Positions 58,927-64,000 of a stretch of DNA of 64,000 nt are shown in pieces. A program made the position numbers and the translations under genes. The notes below the pieces were generated by a model. It was not told the DNA's origin and searched no databases. It saw only the letters and a list, made by a program, of their open reading frames with translations. Source of the stretch: Sphaerotilus microaerophilus (GTDB lineage: Bacteria; Pseudomonadota; Gammaproteobacteria; Burkholderiales; Burkholderiaceae_C). The DNA lies in the NCBI RefSeq assembly GCF_023734135.1, contig NZ_AP025730.1, forward strand, positions 1,364,001 to 1,428,000, written 5' to 3'. Numbering within the stretch: the first letter of the stretch is position 1; each line of letters starts with the position of its first letter.

Positions 58927-59580
58927 TCAGAACGAATACGAGACACCCACCTGCAGGACCGGGGTCAGGCGCATCGAGCGCCAGCCTTCTTCGGCCTCGC
59001 CGTTGCTGCCCAGGCGCAGGCCGGACGAACGGCGCGTCAGCAGGCCCAGATCGGCCGAAAGGCCCCAGCCGCCCCAGCCGTTGCGCAGCGAGGCGGAGGT
59101 GTCGTAGCCGAGGCCGAGGTAGGGGGAGGTCCAGTTGCCGTCGTTGCCGGCGACACCGACCGCCGGCTGGGACCAGCCGACACGCACGGCGCTGCTGCCG
59201 CGCCCAACCGGCGCCCCGGCCAGGTCGAACTGCCCGCGCACGCCACCGGTCGCGCGCAGGCCCCAGGCAGGCGCGAAGTGGTAATCACCCAGCCACTGCC
59301 AGCTCAACCGTGCGGTGACCGGGCTGGCCAGGGTCGGGTCCAGGCTGGCCTCGCTCCAGCCGAAGCGGGCGCTCCAGGGCGTCGCCATGCCGGCCTGCGT
59401 GCGCAGACCGCTGCCCGAGGCCACCTCGTTGGCCACAGCCGCGCCCGACGCGAGTCCGAGCCAGAGCCCGGCACCGATCAGCAGCACGGCCCCCGTGTGC
59501 GGCAGCCAGCGACCCTCCAGGCATGGATGCTTCGCTCGGGATGCCCCGTGCGGGGTCGGCAAAGTGCGCAGCGCGTTCAT
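58927..59580 (-). CDS. Predicted outer-membrane beta-barrel protein
   Basis: ATG 59580 has GGAGG four bases upstream; 217 residues. A signal peptide (GAVLLIGAGLWLGLASGAAVA) ends near residue 50. The mature part is a run of alternating hydrophobic strands with aromatic girdles (ARLSWQWLGDYHF, YLGLGYDTSASL, WGLSADLGLL) and finishes VLQVGVSYSF, the C-terminal Phe sorting signal of barrels. About eight strands are plausible. No specific family or ligand is recognised. It separates grxD from prmC. Confidence 0.72.
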   Translation of the reverse strand: MNALRTLPTPHGASRAKHPCLEGRWLPHTGAVLLIGAGLWLGLASGAAVANEVASGSGLRTQAGMATPWSARFGWSEASLDPTLASPVTARLSWQWLGDYHFAPAWGLRATGGVRGQFDLAGAPVGRGSSAVRVGWSQPAVGVAGNDGNWTSPYLGLGYDTSASLRNGWGGWGLSADLGLLTRRSSGLRLGSNGEAEEGWRSMRLTPVLQVGVSYSF

Positions 59581-59827
59581 GGAACCTCCGTGACGGGCGG
59601 CTTGTCTTGCCGCTCGCAAACCATGCTACGCCGCAATGCCGTCATGTGCATCAACGCATGTAACGGGTTTCCGGCAGGCTGTTGCGCCTTGTCTCGAGGT
59701 GGATCGTGTGCCTGCCTTATCGTGCGGATTTCACGGAGCCGGGCAGGCTGCATCCCCTGTACCGATGCCATCCCGCCACAGCCTGCTGTGCTAGCACCAA
59801 CGACGCCCGGCCGTGCCGGAGGCGCTC

Positions 59828-60670
59828 TCAGGCTGGGGAGGCTCGGCACGCGCCGGTGCAGCGGCGCTGCCCGCCCAGGTCGAGGCGGTGCGCGGCATCG
59901 GCCCAGCCGCCGGCGGCGTGCAGCAGGGCGGCCACCGCGTCCGCCTGGTCGTAGCCATGCTCCAGCAGCAGCCAGCCGCCGGGCCCGAGGTGGGCCGGGG
60001 CCTGGGCGATCAGGTGGCGGATCGCGTCCAGCCCGTCCGGCCCGGAGGTCAGCGCCAGCGCCGGTTCGTGCTTCAGCGCGCGCAGGTGCGGGTCGCCCTC
60101 GGCGATGTAGGGCGGGTTGCTGACGATCAGGTCGAAGGTCTCGCCCGCCACCGGTGCCAGCCAGGTACCCTGCAGCCAGCGCACTGGCAGGCCCAGGCGA
60201 GCGCCGTTGCCGCGGGCGACCTCCAAGGCGGCGTCGCTGAGGTCCACCGCGCTGACCTGGGCGTCCGGCCGGGCCTGCCGGATCGCCAGTGCGATGGCGC
60301 CGCTGCCGGTGCCGAGGTCGAGCACGCTGGCGCCGGCCGGCCGGTCGGCCAGAACGTCGAGCGCCCAGTCGACCAGCGTCTCGGTGTCGGGGCGGGGGTC
60401 GAGCACCGCCGAATTGACCGCCAGCGTCAGGCCGTGGAAGCCCCGCTCGCCGAGCAGGTAGGCCACCGGCTCGCCATCGGCGCGGCGCGCCAGCCAGCCG
60501 GCCCAGCGCGCGGTCTGCTCGCTGTTCAGCGACGCATCGTCGTGGGTCAGCAGCCAGCTGCGGTTCTGGCGGAGCAGGCCGCTGAGCAGCAGCTGGGTGT
60601 CGAAGCGGTCCAGACCCAGCGAACGAGCCTGGGCCAGCGCCTGCGCCACCGTGAGCGGTGCTGGGGTCAC
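59828..60670 (-). CDS. prmC: Peptide chain release factor N5-glutamine methyltransferase
   Basis: Methylates the GGQ glutamine of release factors. GTG 60670 overlaps the prfA stop as GTGA; 280 residues. The SAM site [31 protein letters not shown] and the catalytic NPPY ([15 protein letters not shown]) are intact, as is the N-terminal substrate helix bundle ([20 protein letters not shown]). It is translationally coupled to its substrate's gene prfA. Confidence 0.96.
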   Translation of the reverse strand: MTPAPLTVAQALAQARSLGLDRFDTQLLLSGLLRQNRSWLLTHDDASLNSEQTARWAGWLARRADGEPVAYLLGERGFHGLTLAVNSAVLDPRPDTETLVDWALDVLADRPAGASVLDLGTGSGAIALAIRQARPDAQVSAVDLSDAALEVARGNGARLGLPVRWLQGTWLAPVAGETFDLIVSNPPYIAEGDPHLRALKHEPALALTSGPDGLDAIRHLIAQAPAHLGPGGWLLLEHGYDQADAVAALLHAAGGWADAAHRLDLGGQRRCTGACRASPA

Positions 60671-61749
60671 GCCGCTGCCTCCAGCTCGGCCAGCAGCTCG
60701 GCGGCGCGGGCCGCCTTCAGCGCGGCGATCACCTCGTCCAGGTCGCCCTCCATGACCGCGCCGAGCTTGTAGAGCGTCAGGTTGATGCGGTGGTCGGTCA
60801 GCCGGCCCTGCGGGAAGTTGTAGGTGCGGATGCGGTCGCTGCGGTCGCCACTGCCGATCAGGCCCTTGCGGGTGGCGGCGTCGCGGGCCTGGCGCTCGAT
60901 CCGGTCCTTGTCGCGCAGGCGCGCGGCCAGCACCGCCATCGCCTTGGCCTTGTTGCGGTGCTGGCTGCGGTCGTCCTGGCACTCGGCCACCAGGCCGGTG
61001 GGCAGGTGGGTGACGCGCACGGCCGAGTCGGTCTTGTTGATGTGCTGGCCGCCGGCACCACTGGCGCGGAAGGTGTCGATGCGCAGCTCGGCCGGGTTCA
61101 GCTGCACCTCCTCGGCCTCGTCGGGCTCGGGCAGCACCGCCACGGTGCAGGCGCTGGTGTGGATGCGCCCCTGCGCCTCGGTGGCCGGCACGCGTTGCAC
61201 GCGGTGGCCGCCGGACTCGAACTTCAGCGCCTCGTAGACGGCGTCTCCCTCGATCCGGATCACGACCTCCTTGTAGCCGCCCAGGTCGGACTCGTTGGAC
61301 GAGAGGATTTCGGTCTTCCAGCCCTGGCGCTCGGCGAATCGTAGGTACATGCGGGCGAGGTCACCAGCGAACAGCGCCGACTCGTCGCCGCCGGTGCCGG
61401 CGCGGATTTCCAGGAAGGCGTTGCGGTCATCGTCCGCATCGCGTGGCAGCAGGGCGGTCTGCAGCTCGGCGTCCAGGCGGGCGAGGTCGGCTTCGGCGCT
61501 GGCGATCTCTTCACGGGCCATCTCGGCCAGCTCGGGATCGTCGAGCATCGCCTGGGCGTCGGCCAGGTCGCGCTCGCGCTGCTGCAGGGCCTGCCAGCGC
61601 TCGACCAGGGCGCTGGTGCGGGCCTGGTCGCGGTTGAGCTCGCGCAGGCGCTTCAGGTCGGCGGCGACCTGCGGGTCGGCCAGCGCGGCGTCGATCTCGG
61701 CCAGCCGCACGGTCTGGCGTTCGAGCTGGGTGCGCAGGAAGGGGGTCAT
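60667..61749 (-). CDS. prfA: Peptide chain release factor 1
   Basis: Recognises UAA and UAG stop codons. The 360 residues have the coiled-coil N-terminal domain, the codon-reading tripeptide region ([20 protein letters not shown]) with PAT, and the catalytic GGQ in [18 protein letters not shown]. The [11 protein letters not shown] tail helices follow. It lies 100 bases after hemA and overlaps prmC by four bases in the conserved hemA-prfA-prmC order. Confidence 0.98.
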   Translation of the reverse strand: MTPFLRTQLERQTVRLAEIDAALADPQVAADLKRLRELNRDQARTSALVERWQALQQRERDLADAQAMLDDPELAEMAREEIASAEADLARLDAELQTALLPRDADDDRNAFLEIRAGTGGDESALFAGDLARMYLRFAERQGWKTEILSSNESDLGGYKEVVIRIEGDAVYEALKFESGGHRVQRVPATEAQGRIHTSACTVAVLPEPDEAEEVQLNPAELRIDTFRASGAGGQHINKTDSAVRVTHLPTGLVAECQDDRSQHRNKAKAMAVLAARLRDKDRIERQARDAATRKGLIGSGDRSDRIRTYNFPQGRLTDHRINLTLYKLGAVMEGDLDEVIAALKAARAAELLAELEAAA

Positions 61750-61849
61750 GGCGGCGGGGCAGGGCGGGAACGCGGACGGGGCTGGCCCACCGGGTGCGTG
61801 GGCCTCGGGCAGGCGGCGCCTGCAGTGGGCGCCGTGGCAGGCAGGCCCG

Positions 61850-63157
61850 CTAGGCCTGGCCGCGGCCGTCCCGGTCGGCGCCGGGGAGGTTGCCGCGCAG
61901 GAACAGGCGCGACACCACCTCCGCGGTGTGGGCGCGCTGGTTGGGGTCGGCGTTGTGCAGCTCGGCCAGAGCGCCGTGCAGCATCTTCTGCGTCAGTCCG
62001 CGCGACAGGGCTTCGAGCACGTCTTCCACCGAGCCGCCCTTGGCCAGCTGCTTGCGGGCGCGGGCGATCTCGGCCGTGCGCCAGGCATCGGCCTGGGTGT
62101 TGAGCGCCTGGATCAGCGGCACGGTGGAGCGCTGGTCCAGCCAGTGCACGAAGTTCTGCACGCCGCTCTCGATGATCGCCTCGGCCTGCGCCACGGCAGC
62201 CTGGCGCTTCTCGCCGGCGGTCTGCACGATGGCCGACAGGTCATCGACGGTGTAGAGGTAGACGTCGTCGAGCTGGGCGACTTCGGGCTCGATGTCGCGG
62301 GGCACCGCCAGGTCGACCATGAACATCGGGCGGCGCTTACGCGCCTTCAGCGCCCGCTCCACTGCGCCCAGGCCGATCAGCGGCAGGGTGGAGGCGGTGC
62401 AGGAGATCACCGCGTCGAACTCATGCAGCCGGCTGGGCAGGTCGGCCAGGCGCATCGCCTCGGCACCGAAGTGCGAGGCCAGCTTCTCGCCGCGCTCCAG
62501 CGTGCGGTTGGCGATCGCGATGTGCTTGGGCGCCTTGGCCGCGAAGTGCGTCGTCGCCAACTCGATCATCTCGCCCGCGCCGACGAAGAGCACGCGGATC
62601 TTGCGCAGATCCTCGAAGAGCTGCGCCGCCAGCCGCACCGCCGCAGCGGCCATGCTGATGGAATGCGAGCCGATCTCGGTGGAGGTGCGCACCTCCTTGG
62701 CCACCGAGAAGCTGCGCTGGAAGAGCTGGTGCAGCGTGGTGCCCAGCGTGCCGGCGGAATCCGCCTCGCGCACCGCCTGCTTCATCTGGCCGAGGATCTG
62801 CGGCTCGCCCAGCACCATCGAGTCCAGCCCGGAGGCGACGCGGAAGGCGTGGCGAGCGGCGGCCCCTTGCTCCAGCACGTGGGTGTGACGCGTCAGGTCA
62901 TCGGCGCTGACGCCGCCCTGCGTGGCCAGCCACTCCAGGGTCGGGCGCACCAAGTGGCGCGAACGGCCCGGGTCGGCCGCCACGTACAGCTCGGTGCGGT
63001 TGCAGGTGGACAGCAGGGCCACTTCGGGCTGCGCCCGCTGCAGGCCCTCGCGCAGGCCGCGCAACGCCGGGGAGAGCTGATCCAGCGTGAACGCGAACCG
63101 GCCGCGCAGGTCGACCGGCGCGGTGTGGTGGTTCAGGCTGAGGGCAAAAACGCTCAT
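61850..63157 (-). CDS. hemA: Glutamyl-tRNA reductase
   Basis: First committed enzyme of the C5 tetrapyrrole pathway. ATG 63157 gives [20 protein letters not shown] and 435 residues. The catalytic cysteine is in [30 protein letters not shown] and the NADPH site [13 protein letters not shown] follow, then the dimerisation helix with [11 protein letters not shown]. The N-terminal NHHTAP motif is family-typical. It is the first gene of the hemA-prfA-prmC unit and divergent from the small membrane gene at 63286. Confidence 0.97.
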   Translation of the reverse strand: MSVFALSLNHHTAPVDLRGRFAFTLDQLSPALRGLREGLQRAQPEVALLSTCNRTELYVAADPGRSRHLVRPTLEWLATQGGVSADDLTRHTHVLEQGAAARHAFRVASGLDSMVLGEPQILGQMKQAVREADSAGTLGTTLHQLFQRSFSVAKEVRTSTEIGSHSISMAAAAVRLAAQLFEDLRKIRVLFVGAGEMIELATTHFAAKAPKHIAIANRTLERGEKLASHFGAEAMRLADLPSRLHEFDAVISCTASTLPLIGLGAVERALKARKRRPMFMVDLAVPRDIEPEVAQLDDVYLYTVDDLSAIVQTAGEKRQAAVAQAEAIIESGVQNFVHWLDQRSTVPLIQALNTQADAWRTAEIARARKQLAKGGSVEDVLEALSRGLTQKMLHGALAELHNADPNQRAHTAEVVSRLFLRGNLPGADRDGRGQA

Positions 63158-63285
63158 CGCCCGATTGTAAGATTCCACGCCGTGGGGCCGGCCGGCGATC
63201 CGCGACGCCGACGAGGTGTCTTGATCAGGATCATTTTCCATGGCGGCGATTCGCGGGCGGATCGCAACAACACCTGGCGGGGCAC

Positions 63286-63570
63286 ATGGGATTTTTCGAC
63301 GCACTCAATCACCTGTTCAATTTCCTGCTGCCGGCCCTGGGGCTGGCCGCGATCGCCGCTGCGCTGAGCAAGGGGCTGTGGCGGCGGGAGCTGGCGGGGG
63401 TGCGCTGGCTGGCGCTGTTCCAGGCCGCGGCGGTGATGAACCTGGTCGCCCTCGTGCTCGGCCTGCTGATCCAGGGGCGCGACGGCCGCATGGCCACCTA
63501 CGGGCTGATGCTGCTGGCCTGCACCGCGGGGCTGTGGTGGCGCGGCTTCGGGCCCGGGCGGCGTGGCTGA
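63286..63570 (+). CDS. Small multi-helix membrane protein next to hemA
   Basis: A 94-residue protein with three hydrophobic segments, at about residues 9-28, 42-62 and 70-86, separated by short charged loops (GLWRREL and [11 protein letters not shown]). It starts [20 protein letters not shown]. Divergent from hemA across 128 bases. The family is not named here; function unknown. Consistent codon use and clean membrane topology support a real gene. Confidence 0.75.
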   Translation: MGFFDALNHLFNFLLPALGLAAIAAALSKGLWRRELAGVRWLALFQAAAVMNLVALVLGLLIQGRDGRMATYGLMLLACTAGLWWRGFGPGRRG

Positions 63571-63651
63571 CCGTGTGAACGGCTGGCCGCGGCGCAGCGG
63601 CAGGGCTCAGAAGGTGTGAACGAACGTTGGGGCTGAATCGTTAAGCGGGGC

Positions 63652-64000
63652 ATGAGCGCAGCGACGACAAGACCGGAAGAAGAACAACAGGCCCAAACGG
63701 GGCTGTTCGGCGAAGGGGAGCTGCTCGAGGTGGCTGCGCAGCAGCCCAGGCAAGAGGCACCGCGCGCCGCGCGGGTGATGTCGGCACAGCGCGATCAGGT
63801 CGAATTGCGAGCGTACGATCTGGATTCGGTACTGGCAGATGACCATGTGGCGCGCACCGTGTGGGCCTTCGTGCAGTCGCTGGACCTGGCGCCGCTGTAT
63901 GCGCGCATCAAGTCGGTGGACGGGCGCGGGGGCGCGCCGGCCATCGATCCGGCGATCCTGGTGGCACTGTGGCTATGGGCCACCATCGACGGGGTGGGCT
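63652..64000 (+). CDS. DUF772 (IS5/IS1182-type) transposase, cut by right window edge
   Basis: An open frame starts at ATG 63652 and runs past the window end: 116 residues are visible. After a Gln/Glu-rich N-terminal stretch (TTRPEEEQQAQTGLFGEG) it reads QVELRAYDLDSVLADDHVAR, then TVWAFVQSLDLAPLYARI and IDPAILVALWLWATIDGVG. This is the DUF772 N-terminal domain of IS1182-like transposases. The catalytic DDE residues would lie outside the window. The element's left end should be near 63600-63640, but no inverted repeat can be confirmed without the right end. Confidence 0.85.
   Translation, partial: MSAATTRPEEEQQAQTGLFGEGELLEVAAQQPRQEAPRAARVMSAQRDQVELRAYDLDSVLADDHVARTVWAFVQSLDLAPLYARIKSVDGRGGAPAIDPAILVALWLWATIDGVG

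Overview
This is a very GC-rich stretch of a Burkholderiales chromosome. Gene content and order point to the Sphaerotilus/Leptothrix/Rubrivivax/Ideonella group; that placement is an inference from synteny, not from a search. Diagnostic clusters are the end of the dcw cluster (murC-ddlB-ftsQ-ftsA-ftsZ-lpxC), ruvC-purH-fis-dusB, slmA, pilB-pilC-pilD-coaE-zapD-yacG with a MutT gene, rnpB, and hemA-prfA-prmC with grxD and ubiX.

Layout: 1-7.2 kb holds cell-wall synthesis and division genes read rightwards, ending with lpxC and a small membrane protein. 7.2-11.5 kb (minus) holds a dienelactone hydrolase, ruvC, purH, fis and dusB. 11.6-19.1 kb (plus) holds a YqaA-like membrane protein, an M32 carboxypeptidase, argB, a Uma2 nuclease, a HAD nucleotidase, slmA, pdeM, a DUF815 ATPase and a MutT hydrolase. 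19.2-25.0 kb (minus) is the type IV pilus assembly cluster with coaE, zapD and yacG. htpG follows behind a clear sigma-32 promoter. 27.5-36.2 kb holds a V4R protein, srkA, a DUF2726 protein, a GNAT, ssb, a prolyl oligopeptidase and recQ.

The accessory part starts at 36.3 kb. A gene encoding TIR, a membrane helix and a formylglycine-generating-enzyme-like domain is cut by a 1612-bp IS110-type element. The boundaries can be set to the base: removing the element and one copy of a shared AA dinucleotide restores a 524-codon frame. The element's long 5' noncoding region contains a 9-base exact copy of its right junction, as expected of a bridge/seek RNA guide. A patatin and a pta-ackA-phaC-lipoprotein operon (acetyl-CoA overflow and polyhydroxyalkanoate synthesis) follow. 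Between that operon and rnpB (46.2-52.1 kb) lies a small island. It has an ATPase plus HNH nuclease pair resembling Septu (PtuA/PtuB), then divergently a lysis-type module (inner and outer spanin-like proteins, GH108 endolysin, no holin seen), then a helical-repeat/trypsin-like protease.

The right end (52.1-64 kb) is mostly housekeeping: rnpB, an EamA transporter, a degenerate HD-GYP protein, rppH, proS, a lytic transglycosylase, ubiX, grxD, an outer-membrane barrel, prmC, prfA and hemA. It closes with a small membrane protein and a DUF772/IS1182-type transposase running off the edge.

No tRNA, rRNA or CRISPR array was recognised. All family assignments are from reading motifs; no database search was possible.
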